This document shows, one piece after another, positions 8,064 to 16,185 of a stretch of DNA of 64,000 nt (positions are counted from its first letter, which is position 1; each line of letters begins with the position of its first letter). The notes beneath the pieces were generated by a model. The model did no database searches and was not told the origin of the DNA. It saw only the letters and a list, made by a program, of their open reading frames with translations. This DNA is from a virus. The DNA lies in the IMG/VR virus record IMGVR_UViG_3300042879_003566, positions 16,458-80,457 of that record; one strand, written 5' to 3'. Position numbers and translations under genes: made by a program.

Positions 8064-10316
8064 CTACGCGCCCTTGAGAGCTGCTACTTCAGCTTCCAAG
8101 GTTTCGATGCGACCGATGGCTTCCTGAAGCGCAGCAGTCAGCAACGGCACAAGCTTGGATTGGTCGATGCCTTGGTAGACGGGATTGCCGTCTTCGTCCA
8201 CTTCATCCTTGGCGCCAGTGACGCACTCAGGAACAACAGCTTGGGCTTCGTGAGCAATGAAACCATCAACCTGTATATCGGGATCAGCGATAAAGTTGAA
8301 GCGGCTGGGCTTGAGTTGCAGCACACGCTCCGATGCGCCAGTGAGTGGAATGATGTTTTCTTTTAAGCGGTAGTCGGAAGAAGTTGTAAACGACGTTGCC
8401 GTACCGCTAGTGCTGATTGAACCAACAACACCATTACCATTGCTGAAACTAATGTGAAATCTAGCTGCGGTTGAACTTGCATAACACTCAAGTGCAACGC
8501 CACTTGCATTATTAGTCGCGCCGCTAGTGGCAGTTAGATATGCAGTTGTATTTACACCGCCAGCGTTAACGGTTGACCCATAGCCAATTCTTTGGGCGCT
8601 GTTAATGCGTAAAGCCTCCGTCGGGCTGCTCGCTCCATCGGCGGTAGTGGAGAACACTAATCTGCCCGGAATATCTGTATTTGAAGAACTTGCTCCGTCA
8701 GTAAAAACATCGATTGATGCATAACCATAATTGCTGCTGGTGTTGTCGTTACTTATGAATCGCAGAGCGCCAATCTGGGTATTAGCAGCGGTTGGGCGAG
8801 CTGTGTTGCGCCTAATGTCTATAGCGCCAGTAGCATTGTCAGACGTGTTTCCCGCAAAAACGGCTCTAGCGTTGCCATCGTAACTAGACGTGCCAACTAA
8901 CAGGCGTCCCGAACTGTCGATGCGGGCACGTTCTGAACCAACAGTATTGAATACAATCTGACCAGCACCGGCATTGTTGTTTATATCAAACTGCAAAAGT
9001 TCATTTGAGCCTCCATTGTTGGAGATCGCTGCAGTATTAACATTACTGCTATTGGCGAATCGAATTTGAGACCCAAGGCCGCCGGAGGTGTTAAAACCAA
9101 TATAACCGGTAGCAGTCTTAACATCAAAGATCCAGCTAGGCGTCTGAGTGCCAATCCCTACTCGGCCACTGGAATCAATGGTAATCCCCGTAGAGTTAAA
9201 AGAATCGCCTACATTGATTCCAAAGGTATTGGTGCTGCTGCGATAGCCGGATGTCCACTGAACCGTGTTGGTGGAGTCGGAGTATGTATGCTTTGCATGG
9301 TTGCCCGCAGCGCCAGCCTGAAGCCTGACGTTTGTATCTGCAGCGGCTCCTGCATTGATATGCAAGATTGAGCTAACAGTCGAAGTCCCCAGACCTACAC
9401 GCCCGCTTGAATCTATACGCAGTCTTTCAGTAGGACTTGCTGCACCATCAGCCGTTGTACTGAAGACCAGGCGCCCTGGCATGTCATTGGTGCCAGGCGT
9501 CCCATCTACTTCACCGGCAACAGTTGCCGCTTCGATAAAACTAGTACCATCTGCACCGTGAAAAGTTAAAGTTCCAAGGCGGCTTCCACTGACAACCGCA
9601 GCATTTGAACCAAGTGTTGCTGCACCTGATCTTCCAAGAAGAACGTAAGGAGGGTCATTGCTTACAGCATTATTAATTACGCTTAAAGCACCCCGTGCAG
9701 TAGAACCACCTGTTCCTTCTGTTTGAGTTAAAGAACTAAGAGTTGTGCCAAAGAAATTACTACGCGCTGTAGATGTGCCAACTAACAGGCGTCCACTGGA
9801 GTCTAGGCGCATGCGCTCGACGCTGTTTGTCCAAAAAGTAATTGGTTGCGCTGCTGTCTGAAATAAACGGGTCAATCCTGTAGTGTCTTGACCGATTAAG
9901 AACGGATCAGGGCTGCCATTGTTGCCACTGAAAGTGGCATACGCAGCGGCAGATGTACCAGCAAAAACATGCAGCGATGTTTGCGGGCTTGCTATGCCCA
10001 CCCCAACACGCCCATTCGCATCAACGAACAACCGCCCAGTGCCATTAGTTGAGATGGCTACTTGGTTTGCCCCTGGTGAGTACACTCCAGTGTCTGGGTC
10101 TGTGGTCCAGCTGTAGGTTGGGGCGGAAGCACTACCTAATGAAACAGCTTCTAATTGACCAGCGGAATCAATCCGTAAGCGTTCAGTTGTATTAGTTGCA
10201 AACGACAGTTGATTTGTCGCAGACAGGTACACACCATTTGCAGGTGCACTACTTGTTCCAGTAAAAGAAAGTGCCTGAACTAAATTATCAATTAGCTGGG
10301 CTTTTGTCTGCGACAT
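8064..10316 (-). CDS. tail fibre/spike with peptidase S74 chaperone domain
   Basis: 750 residues. The body consists of imperfect repeats around RIDSSGRLLVGTS and VGIGTQTPS, typical of trimeric beta-helical fibres. The last ~110 residues form an intramolecular chaperone (S74): SSDYRLKENI carries the catalytic Ser and Lys of self-cleavage, followed by VDGFIAHEAQ, and a C-terminal coiled coil (IGRIETLEAEVAALKGA). Family role: the domain trimerises the fibre then cleaves itself off. The gene beginning at 63717 has a similar N-terminal part, so the phage may carry two related receptor-binding proteins. Confidence 0.9.
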   Translation of the reverse strand: MSQTKAQLIDNLVQALSFTGTSSAPANGVYLSATNQLSFATNTTERLRIDSAGQLEAVSLGSASAPTYSWTTDPDTGVYSPGANQVAISTNGTGRLFVDANGRVGVGIASPQTSLHVFAGTSAAAYATFSGNNGSPDPFLIGQDTTGLTRLFQTAAQPITFWTNSVERMRLDSSGRLLVGTSTARSNFFGTTLSSLTQTEGTGGSTARGALSVINNAVSNDPPYVLLGRSGAATLGSNAAVVSGSRLGTLTFHGADGTSFIEAATVAGEVDGTPGTNDMPGRLVFSTTADGAASPTERLRIDSSGRVGLGTSTVSSILHINAGAAADTNVRLQAGAAGNHAKHTYSDSTNTVQWTSGYRSSTNTFGINVGDSFNSTGITIDSSGRVGIGTQTPSWIFDVKTATGYIGFNTSGGLGSQIRFANSSNVNTAAISNNGGSNELLQFDINNNAGAGQIVFNTVGSERARIDSSGRLLVGTSSYDGNARAVFAGNTSDNATGAIDIRRNTARPTAANTQIGALRFISNDNTSSNYGYASIDVFTDGASSSNTDIPGRLVFSTTADGASSPTEALRINSAQRIGYGSTVNAGGVNTTAYLTATSGATNNASGVALECYASSTAARFHISFSNGNGVVGSISTSGTATSFTTSSDYRLKENIIPLTGASERVLQLKPSRFNFIADPDIQVDGFIAHEAQAVVPECVTGAKDEVDEDGNPVYQGIDQSKLVPLLTAALQEAIGRIETLEAEVAALKGA

Positions 10317-10319
10317 CTT

Positions 10320-10341
10320 AAAGAACGGTTTCCAGTTCTTT
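10320..10341 (-). other. hairpin abutting the tail fibre start
   Basis: Seven-base perfect stem AAAGAAC / GTTCTTT with an eight-base loop, ending three bases before the ATG at 10316. No U-tract follows. It may hold the start region of the fibre gene in RNA structure. Confidence 0.5.
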
Positions 10342-10351
10342 CATTTTAATG

Positions 10352-10612
10352 TTAGTTGCCCAATAACCTTTCAAGTGAATGCGCCTGGTGTTGCTGGTAG
10401 TAACCAAGCCGTTCTTGAATCAAGTTATAGTAATTGATGGCAGCATCAACCATTTCTTCTGCATCCATACTGGCAGCCAGTTGTTCATTAGCCAGCATGC
10501 CTGCAGTTAAAACAGTGACGCCCCATTCAAGCTTGGAGCCAATAATTGCAGGAAGAGGAGTGCCATCGCTGGTGAACCCAGCCATTAATCTGGTCAGGTT
10601 CTCATCAGCCAT
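10352..10612 (-). CDS. small virion-associated or unknown protein (86 aa)
   Basis: Helical, mildly acidic, with NLTRLMAGFTSDGTPLPAIIG at the N-terminus and a helical tail. Preceded by a good Shine-Dalgarno (CAGGAG, 5 bases before ATG) and by a TACAATAA box 27 bases upstream, so it probably heads the tail-fibre transcript. No family recognised. Confidence 0.6.
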   Translation of the reverse strand: MADENLTRLMAGFTSDGTPLPAIIGSKLEWGVTVLTAGMLANEQLAASMDAEEMVDAAINYYNLIQERLGYYQQHQAHSLERLLGN

Positions 10613-10631
10613 AGCACTCCTGTGTTGTTAC

Positions 10632-10639
10632 CTTTATTG
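10632..10639 (-). promoter_or_regulatory. -10-like box TACAATAA
   Basis: Lies 27 bases before the ATG at 10612, the same spacing as the TATAATTA-like boxes of rightward genes. No clear -35 element. Confidence 0.4.
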
Positions 10640-10648
10640 TATAGGCTT

Positions 10649-10897
10649 TTATTTAGTAGCCCGTTCTAAATAATACCAATAAGCATGGGTTGCATTTTGG
10701 TGAAACCGTTTGCCAAGCAATAGCTTGAGTTTTTTCTGCTCCAGTTCATCCATACGATTTTCATTGTATGGAAGGACATCACCACTGCCATCTTTAAGCA
10801 TGTTCATCTCAAGGTCATTCATCTCCAGCTGGAGATCAAAGTCTTTGATGGCATGCTGATGACAATTCATCTTGATGGAAGCTTCTTCAGCATTCAT
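10649..10897 (-). CDS. hypothetical helical protein (82 aa)
   Basis: A longer frame exists, but it would run far into the Gp157-like gene; MNAEEASIK at 10897 overlaps that gene's stop by 11 bases and is preferred. Charged, helical, with two histidines near the start. The C-terminal HAYWYYLERATK is unusual in aromatic content. Function unknown. Confidence 0.6.
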   Translation of the reverse strand: MNAEEASIKMNCHQHAIKDFDLQLEMNDLEMNMLKDGSGDVLPYNENRMDELEQKKLKLLLGKRFHQNATHAYWYYLERATK

Positions 10898-11606
10898 CGG
10901 CGCATCGATCTTCAGGAAGAAGGTCTCTTGGATACTCGGATGACGCCAGGTCCACTGAGGACTTTCCATAGATTCGAGAGGAGCGGATGGAATATTCTTG
11001 AAAGACCTTGACTCCTTGGGGGAGTAGCTGACCAGCTTGGTGGGCACTGCGGATTGCATCAAGGTTTGGGAGAACGTTTGTTTTATTAGAAGGTTCAATC
11101 CTTTCAGAAAGGATTTCTCCTGACATTGAACGTAACACAGTTCGCTTGGTTGTGGTGACTTCTTCTTCAACACAAAAGTGCTGTCGTTCTTCAGAAGACC
11201 AAAACTCCGGATCCGACTTGATTTCAACAGTTAAGTCTTTCTTTTTAACAAGAGTGAACTGATAGTTGCGGCCAGTAATTTTATTGGCATCAACCGGTAG
11301 CACCCGCTTCAAATAATTGAGCAGGTGCTTGAGGCTATCGACTTGGGACTCGTGATGCTTTTGGGCCTTTAGGATAAGACCCTTTTCTTTTTTGATCCGC
11401 TCAACAGCATCCTCATGGGCTGCCATGGCGTAGTAGATACGATCAATCTTTTCAGACCGTAGGGTAATACAAGCTTCCAGCTCTGCTCGCGCCAAGTCTT
11501 GGGACTCAGGAGTGAGGAGAGGAAGAGAGCGTTCCAGGGCACCATAGTGCTCGTATAGCTGGATGACATTCAGCTCTTTGAGCTTAGTGTGAGTGATTTG
11601 AGCCAT
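10887..11606 (-). CDS. Gp157-like protein
   Basis: 239 residues. Residues 35-150 show the layout of the siphovirus Gp157 family: a long charged helix with IKKEKGLILKAQKHHESQVD, then LNYLKRVLP, then a beta segment (YQFTLVKKKDLTVEI) ending near DPEFW. Members sit in phage replication/recombination modules; one was linked to resistance against phage Sfi21. The last ~80 residues are specific to this protein. Assignment rests on pattern only. Confidence 0.6.
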   Translation of the reverse strand: MAQITHTKLKELNVIQLYEHYGALERSLPLLTPESQDLARAELEACITLRSEKIDRIYYAMAAHEDAVERIKKEKGLILKAQKHHESQVDSLKHLLNYLKRVLPVDANKITGRNYQFTLVKKKDLTVEIKSDPEFWSSEERQHFCVEEEVTTTKRTVLRSMSGEILSERIEPSNKTNVLPNLDAIRSAHQAGQLLPQGVKVFQEYSIRSSRIYGKSSVDLASSEYPRDLLPEDRCADEC

Positions 11607-11654
11607 GGCTTGATTTGTGTTGGAATGGTGTTACGGCTAATCAGGCAATAACCA

Positions 11655-11774
11655 TCAGCCGTTTTGAAAGTGTGATTGAAGTTTATTGAGTGTGTAGGCC
11701 AGCAGCGCTGCGGCTGCTGTCCAAAGAAGATCACGGACAACAGAAGTAATGCTTGAAAGAATGAAGTCGAACAT
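11655..11774 (-). CDS. tiny membrane protein (39 aa)
   Basis: Too short for routine gene calling. Starts with MFDFILSSITSV, has a hydrophobic span rich in Ala and Leu (about residues 17-31), ends NKLQSHFQNG. The repeated leader hairpin at 11800-11824 lies 26 bases before this ATG, the same spacing as before five larger genes, which is the main argument that it is translated. Confidence 0.6.
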   Translation of the reverse strand: MFDFILSSITSVVRDLLWTAAAALLAYTLNKLQSHFQNG

Positions 11775-11799
11775 TGGATGGTGTGGTTAAAAAGCTGGT

Positions 11800-11824
11800 C
11801 AGTTTAACGTCATGACCAGGACGG
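11800..11824 (-). promoter_or_regulatory. repeated leader hairpin, copy 1
   Basis: Minus-strand stem CGTC / GACG, loop CTGGTCAT, followed by TTAAACTG. One of six related elements. It lies between the stop at 11829 and the small gene starting at 11774. Confidence 0.7.
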
Positions 11825-11828
11825 AGAC

Positions 11829-12245
11829 TCAAGCTGACGTTTCCGCCGAGTCGTCGAAGCAGTCTACCAGGTCTGTCAAGCCAACCTTGGTGACTGTTAC
11901 AAGGTTTGCAATGTAATCCGTCAATGCTTCAACCTTGGCATTGACAGAGTCCAGTTTTTCGGACAGTTCTTCGCGACTTGGTGAAATAAAGTCAAGGGTT
12001 TCTTCTTTGAAGGTGTCAGGGTTTTCTTTGCGTTGAATCTTGCGGGCGTCATCGTTTGTTGAATAGAGAACATCGGTAAACAAATCGTATTTAGTTTTTT
12101 CAGAAGGCTTGGCATAACCAAAGTCCTTTGCACATTTTTCAATGGCTTTGTCAAATTCAAAATACAAGTACAGCAAATGTGCTGCTTCTTGCAAGAACAG
12201 ATCCTTGTAGCGGTCAAACTCAAGGCCGTAAGTATCAAGTGACAT
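11829..12245 (-). CDS. hypothetical protein (138 aa)
   Basis: MSLDTYGLEF at 12245 is chosen because it overlaps the upstream stop by 11 bases; the longer frame runs across a neighbour. Acidic and helical; residues 60-130 look like a coiled coil (SREELSEKLDSVNAKVEALT). No family recognised. Confidence 0.6.
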   Translation of the reverse strand: MSLDTYGLEFDRYKDLFLQEAAHLLYLYFEFDKAIEKCAKDFGYAKPSEKTKYDLFTDVLYSTNDDARKIQRKENPDTFKEETLDFISPSREELSEKLDSVNAKVEALTDYIANLVTVTKVGLTDLVDCFDDSAETSA

Positions 12246-12435
12246 GGGGAAAATCGACATCAATGGCGGTTTGTAAAGCTTTAAGGACAAAGTCCTGCTG
12301 GTGTTGTTCACCCCAGCTGGTCCATTCTGCTAGATCTGGGTCGGTATCGTCCCACTCAATGTGGATACAACACCCACCATCGTCTTCTTCAATCACCTCT
12401 AGCTGCAGCTTCGTTATCCAAGTGTTGTTCGACAT
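12235..12435 (-). CDS. small acidic protein (66 aa)
   Basis: MSNNTWITKLQLEV start (ATG at 12435; TTG two codons upstream rejected). Alternating beta pattern, strongly acidic (EEDDGGCC). It overlaps genes on both sides. Unknown. Confidence 0.5.
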   Translation of the reverse strand: MSNNTWITKLQLEVIEEDDGGCCIHIEWDDTDPDLAEWTSWGEQHQQDFVLKALQTAIDVDFPHVT

Positions 12436-12616
12436 GGGCAATCAACATGTTTTGAACATAGTCTTCGTGATGCATCCTAAGGTCTGCAGCCATCTTTACA
12501 AGTTCCCAGTGAGTGTCTTCTGGAACTTCAAGGTCATAGCGTTGGTAGTTGCTCATGAAATTAACAGTTGGTTGCGTTGCAAGTTGACGAGCGTATTCAA
12601 GGATGTCGTCAGTCAT
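12389..12616 (-). CDS. small hypothetical protein (75 aa)
   Basis: Helical acidic protein; MTDDILEYARQLA start overlaps the upstream gene's stop by four bases, and its end overlaps the next gene by 47. No domain recognised. Confidence 0.55.
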   Translation of the reverse strand: MTDDILEYARQLATQPTVNFMSNYQRYDLEVPEDTHWELVKMAADLRMHHEDYVQNMLIAHVEQHLDNEAAARGD

Positions 12617-13548
12617 TTTTTGGTTGTAGTTTTGAGTTGAGGCAAAGCAACACCTGGGAAAGGCACGTAGCCTGACTCCAGCATGTTATCGAACAAAGTC
12701 CAGGCATCATGCTGGGTGAACACCTCCTTTGGTTTGTAGGTACGCCAGTGGGTTAGCGGTGCTTGTGCACCATGTTTGGTGTGCAGCAACAAGAAACGTC
12801 CATCCGTAATGGCATCCGACGGTGGTGCATACCACCAAGCCACACACTTATCAGGTGCGTAGGCAGGACAGGCATTGCGTACTTCAGTACGTTTGCACAG
12901 AAGATCTCTGTATTTGTTGAACCAAGTCAGGTGGATGCACCAAGGTTTGAACCCTTGGATCTCTTGTTGGAATTGCGATAGATGATTGAGCTGACGCTGA
13001 AAGGACCCACACGAGCAGCTAGGTTCGCCAAAGCTGGACCGTTGTTCATTCTCATCCAGTTCAGAGTCCATGTCAACGAGCCGATCCTCAAGCCGAAACC
13101 CGTCCGGTGCAACCAGATATCCAAGGTCGGTCTGGTCAGACTGAAGTACGGCTTTGAGCTGGTCTTGGTCTGAAAGGCGAATGAACTTGTCTGCCCACTG
13201 GGCTTGGAGACGAGCGTTAACGGTGTGCGATCCAAGGGCATGAACGTAGCTCCATCCTTTGAACATAACGTAGGCATTCTGATTCCAGATACTTGGACCC
13301 CTGTAATTGGGGCCAAGGTAAGCAAAGAAATCTTTTAGCCTGTTGGTAAAAGAAACAAATGCTTCTTTTATTGGTTGGCGTGGATAATCAACTTTGCTAC
13401 CGTCACGGTAAAGCACACGGCAAAGGTCATCAAAAAGATAGATGCCCGTGACATCGGCTTCATTGAAGTCCGGGAACGCACGGCGTATATTCGTCCGTGT
13501 GTAGATGAACGTTTGAGCTTCATTAAGTTCAAGCAGAGTTTCAGTCAT
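12613..13548 (-). CDS. SWIM-type zinc-finger protein (311 aa)
   Basis: A CxC...CxH pattern typical of SWIM zinc fingers is present: CSCGSF, then 23 residues to WCIHL. The N-terminal half is alpha/beta with many aromatics and the C-terminal half has a second Cys/Trp-rich part (CPAYAPDKCVAWWYAP). SWIM domains bind DNA or protein and are often fused to helicases or transposases, but no such domain is seen here. Preceded by the recurring CACACCACACC leader. Confidence 0.5.
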   Translation of the reverse strand: MTETLLELNEAQTFIYTRTNIRRAFPDFNEADVTGIYLFDDLCRVLYRDGSKVDYPRQPIKEAFVSFTNRLKDFFAYLGPNYRGPSIWNQNAYVMFKGWSYVHALGSHTVNARLQAQWADKFIRLSDQDQLKAVLQSDQTDLGYLVAPDGFRLEDRLVDMDSELDENEQRSSFGEPSCSCGSFQRQLNHLSQFQQEIQGFKPWCIHLTWFNKYRDLLCKRTEVRNACPAYAPDKCVAWWYAPPSDAITDGRFLLLHTKHGAQAPLTHWRTYKPKEVFTQHDAWTLFDNMLESGYVPFPGVALPQLKTTTKK

Positions 13549-13574
13549 AGCAGATTGGTGTGGTGTGAAATGTG

Positions 13575-13778
13575 TCAGATGAACAGATCGGGATCTTGTC
13601 CTGACCGCTGGAGCTTAACACGTTCTTGTTCCTTGAGGTAGGCGGATTTACCAACCTTGTAGGTTGCGTAGCCAAGTGCTGCCCAGGCAACGGGATTACC
13701 AAGGACAAGAAGTGCACCGGCTCCAATGGCGCCAAATGTTCCTGCAGTTTTAAGAACTGCTTTGTGCTCTGGTTTCAT
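13575..13778 (-). CDS. small membrane protein (67 aa)
   Basis: One clear hydrophobic, glycine/alanine-rich span (about residues 14-41, AIGAGALLVLGNPVAWAALG) followed by a charged cytoplasmic-type tail (YLKEQERVKLQRSG). Might be a holin-like or host-membrane protein; too small to decide. Confidence 0.55.
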   Translation of the reverse strand: MKPEHKAVLKTAGTFGAIGAGALLVLGNPVAWAALGYATYKVGKSAYLKEQERVKLQRSGQDPDLFI

Positions 13779-13830
13779 GAGGTGATTGTTAATACATTTG
13801 GAAAAAGATAAACGGTGTTTACTATAGAAG

Positions 13831-13838
13831 TAAAATTA
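13831..13838 (+). promoter_or_regulatory. -10-like box TAAAATTA
   Basis: Lies 29 bases before the rightward gene at 13860; same box and spacing as before several virion genes. Confidence 0.45.
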
Positions 13839-13859
13839 AGTAACAATTGAATACATTCC

Positions 13860-14123
13860 ATGGATCAAATTAAGTATGTGTCGCTGTCTCAATTCCAAAT
13901 CGAACCATCGTTAGACGATAAGTTTTGGGAAGAGAAGCTAAAGCGCACAATCCAGGAATGTAATTCGGTTAGTGCATTGAAAGAAATAGCGACCCTCTTA
14001 GCGAGGATCGCTACCCAAAGACAAGGTGTAATAAGGGGATTGGTACAAGATATGTTCATCTTTAATAACGTTGCCGTTAATCAAGATGATCTTGCCAACC
14101 CCCAGGTTGAATCAGATCAGTGA
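13860..14123 (+). CDS. conserved small helical protein (87 aa), opposite strand
   Basis: The only rightward gene between 4.8 and 19 kb. Central helical region RTIQECNSVSALKEIATLLA followed by RIATQRQGVIRGLV looks like a conserved cyanophage/cyanobacterial family of unknown role. It has its own TAAAATTA box and ends by overlapping the convergent gene by 12 bases. Its separate promoter suggests different timing from the surrounding leftward genes. Confidence 0.6.
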   Translation: MDQIKYVSLSQFQIEPSLDDKFWEEKLKRTIQECNSVSALKEIATLLARIATQRQGVIRGLVQDMFIFNNVAVNQDDLANPQVESDQ

Positions 14124-15212
14124 ATCGTCTTCACCGGTCATTGGATCACGGGCAGGCAAAGCCTTGACTTCGACATCCGTGGTGCGGGACACAGGAAGAA
14201 TCTCAACACCAGCCTTGATTCCATAGGCACCGCCAAGCTTTTCAGCATCTTGCCGTGCGTGTTGGTTGATGTAATCGCTGAACATTTCCTGGAACTTCCA
14301 GGTGGATTCACGATCTTCATCAGGAATCGAGAGGCGATTCAATGATTCGATTGCAGTTTCCTGATCGGAATAATCAGGGATGTCAAACGATTCAATAGCG
14401 CAGATCTCAACGTTGTTGGCACCGCGCATCTCATTGGCAAGCACCGGAGCAAAGACGGTGGTTGCATAGAACTTCTCGTTGAATGCAAGAGGAACTTCAG
14501 AGTCCAGTGCTTTGCTCAGACACTTGGACATTTCCTTCTCATACATCTTGATCTTCTCAGACACGTCGGTGCCATTAAGACCCTTCAAAGTCAAGACCAT
14601 GGGGATCTTGTGGGCACGCTTGTTGTCTTCCGTCAGGATGTAAACAAGGTACTTGGTACGCACACTGTACTTGCGCTTGTACATCTCACCTTTGCTATTG
14701 GCAAGGTCGGATGCAATCTTATCGGCTTCAAACAATTCTTTAACGTCTGGATCCTCAAAGGTTCCAATCGTCTGCCTCATCCCAGTTGTTTCCTCAACCA
14801 TAAGGGGAGAACGTAGAAGGACTTGAAGTCGAGGCTCAGTAAAATTGAGTCCTTCTTCCACTGAAGTATTGGGAGCCATACCAAAAGTTTGCTTGTAGTT
14901 CCAGATAAGTGAACCTTTAGCAAATTGATCTTCAGTGGCGTTCCATCCACAAGTGTCAAGGTCTGACTTCCGCACGAACCAACCTCGTGTCTTGGATTTG
15001 TTGAGAGGTTGGATGGTGACGAGATTCTGGTATCCGGACACAAACTTTTTATCTTGGAAAAGTTTGAAGGAATCCAGGCCACGGGTGGCAAGAGCAGAGG
15101 TTTTCTTCATGGTCAAAGTCGTAGTAGGTTTCTTGGGAGAAAAGGAATCAACTTTGGATTGGAGTTCATCCATCCAAGCTTCATCCATCATGTCAACAGG
15201 AGTCGTTGTCAT
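14112..15212 (-). CDS. replication-module protein of unknown function (366 aa)
   Basis: MTTTPVDMMDEAW at 15212 is chosen because a leader hairpin lies 28 bases upstream. After a Ser/Thr/Lys-rich N-terminal 30 residues the protein is mixed alpha/beta. The central segment (FTEPRLQVLLRSPLMV) recalls DUF5895-type cyanobacterial proteins, tentatively. Its position next to SSB and DNA polymerase suggests a role in DNA metabolism. No catalytic motif seen. Confidence 0.65.
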   Translation of the reverse strand: MTTTPVDMMDEAWMDELQSKVDSFSPKKPTTTLTMKKTSALATRGLDSFKLFQDKKFVSGYQNLVTIQPLNKSKTRGWFVRKSDLDTCGWNATEDQFAKGSLIWNYKQTFGMAPNTSVEEGLNFTEPRLQVLLRSPLMVEETTGMRQTIGTFEDPDVKELFEADKIASDLANSKGEMYKRKYSVRTKYLVYILTEDNKRAHKIPMVLTLKGLNGTDVSEKIKMYEKEMSKCLSKALDSEVPLAFNEKFYATTVFAPVLANEMRGANNVEICAIESFDIPDYSDQETAIESLNRLSIPDEDRESTWKFQEMFSDYINQHARQDAEKLGGAYGIKAGVEILPVSRTTDVEVKALPARDPMTGEDDSLI

Positions 15213-15239
15213 GGTTGGTTCGTAGTAGAACAACAGATG

Positions 15240-15262
15240 CTTTTAACGTCATCCCAGGACGG
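15240..15262 (-). promoter_or_regulatory. repeated leader hairpin, copy 2
   Basis: Minus-strand stem CGTC / GACG, loop CTGGGAT, then TTAAAAG. Between the SSB stop and the 366-aa gene, 28 bases from its ATG. Confidence 0.7.
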
Positions 15263-15311
15263 GCGCCTAGTCTAGGAGTGACCAGGCGCTATGGAACATC
15301 AGCGTTTGTTA

Positions 15312-16127
15312 TCAAAACGGTGCGTTGTCGTCATCTTTGGATGGGCTGCCGTATTGACCAGGGAGATCAGGCAGTCCGCTTTCACCATGACCCCAAGGAT
15401 CAGGTTGTTCATCCATAGTGCGACCACCCCACAGTGAACCAACATTCCCTTCGGATGCAACAGTTGTTTGGGGCTGGATCGGAGCGGAACCATCGACTGC
15501 CTTGGGAGACAGCGTCATCTTCTTAAGTTCGATCTTAGTTTGTATTTTCTTTTCCCTTGAATCTTTATCGATCCAGGAATCAGTAACCAGTCGACCCTTA
15601 ATTGTTAAGCCCGTTCCTTTGCGGGTGAAGTTACACAGAAGTTCTGCGTAGTTAGGCTTATCTTCTGCGTTGTTAATTGCGTAGAAGTTAAAGAGATCAG
15701 ATTGATTGCGACCAGTATTAACCGCAAGGGTTTGGTTGCAGATCATCAAACCACTTGGTGTGGTTTTAAAAGCACGTTCATCTTCGTGGTTGACATCTTT
15801 GACGCAACGTCCACTAAGGATGACAGTGTTAAGAATCGGAAATGTCTCTGCATTAACCATGCCAATGACACCACCATGCAAAGAGAGTTGCCTGGTATCT
15901 AAGTCATAGCGGAGCGTGGAATCATGCAGGTAAATTCCCATGTTCTTTTTCATGCGAGCAAAACGTTCAGCCGTCTTGCCGTAGATGTTAAGTTCGATGG
16001 GAGTGTCTGCTTTCTTAGCGCCGACAGCCGGTAGGCTAATCATGCAGCGCATTGCAGTTGAGTTGGCGCCTGTAAAAACTTCCCGAGGATCTTCAAGAAG
16101 TTGAGCGCAACCAGCAAAGAAATTCAT
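15312..16127 (-). CDS. ssb: single-stranded DNA-binding protein with two OB-like halves
   Basis: 271 residues. Two consecutive beta-rich regions of OB-fold type (about 1-85 and 95-205), the second containing ILSGRCVKDVNHEDERAF and LLCNFTRKGTGLTIKGRL, as in SSB strands. Then a Gly/Pro/Gln linker and an acidic tip DDDNAPF, matching the bacterial SSB tail that recruits partner proteins. Sits next to DNA polymerase and carries leader hairpin copy 3 upstream. A tandem OB arrangement would make it function with fewer subunits than the tetrameric host SSB. Confidence 0.8.
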   Translation of the reverse strand: MNFFAGCAQLLEDPREVFTGANSTAMRCMISLPAVGAKKADTPIELNIYGKTAERFARMKKNMGIYLHDSTLRYDLDTRQLSLHGGVIGMVNAETFPILNTVILSGRCVKDVNHEDERAFKTTPSGLMICNQTLAVNTGRNQSDLFNFYAINNAEDKPNYAELLCNFTRKGTGLTIKGRLVTDSWIDKDSREKKIQTKIELKKMTLSPKAVDGSAPIQPQTTVASEGNVGSLWGGRTMDEQPDPWGHGESGLPDLPGQYGSPSKDDDNAPF

Positions 16128-16150
16128 TGCAAGAGAAGTAGGGTGGAAGG

Positions 16151-16175
16151 CAGTTTAACGTCATACCTGGGACGG
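16151..16175 (-). promoter_or_regulatory. repeated leader hairpin, copy 3
   Basis: Minus-strand stem CGTC / GACG, loop CCAGGTAT, then TTAAACTGCC. Lies 24 bases before the SSB start and 11 bases after the polymerase stop. Confidence 0.7.
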
Positions 16176-16185
16176 GTCCATAGAT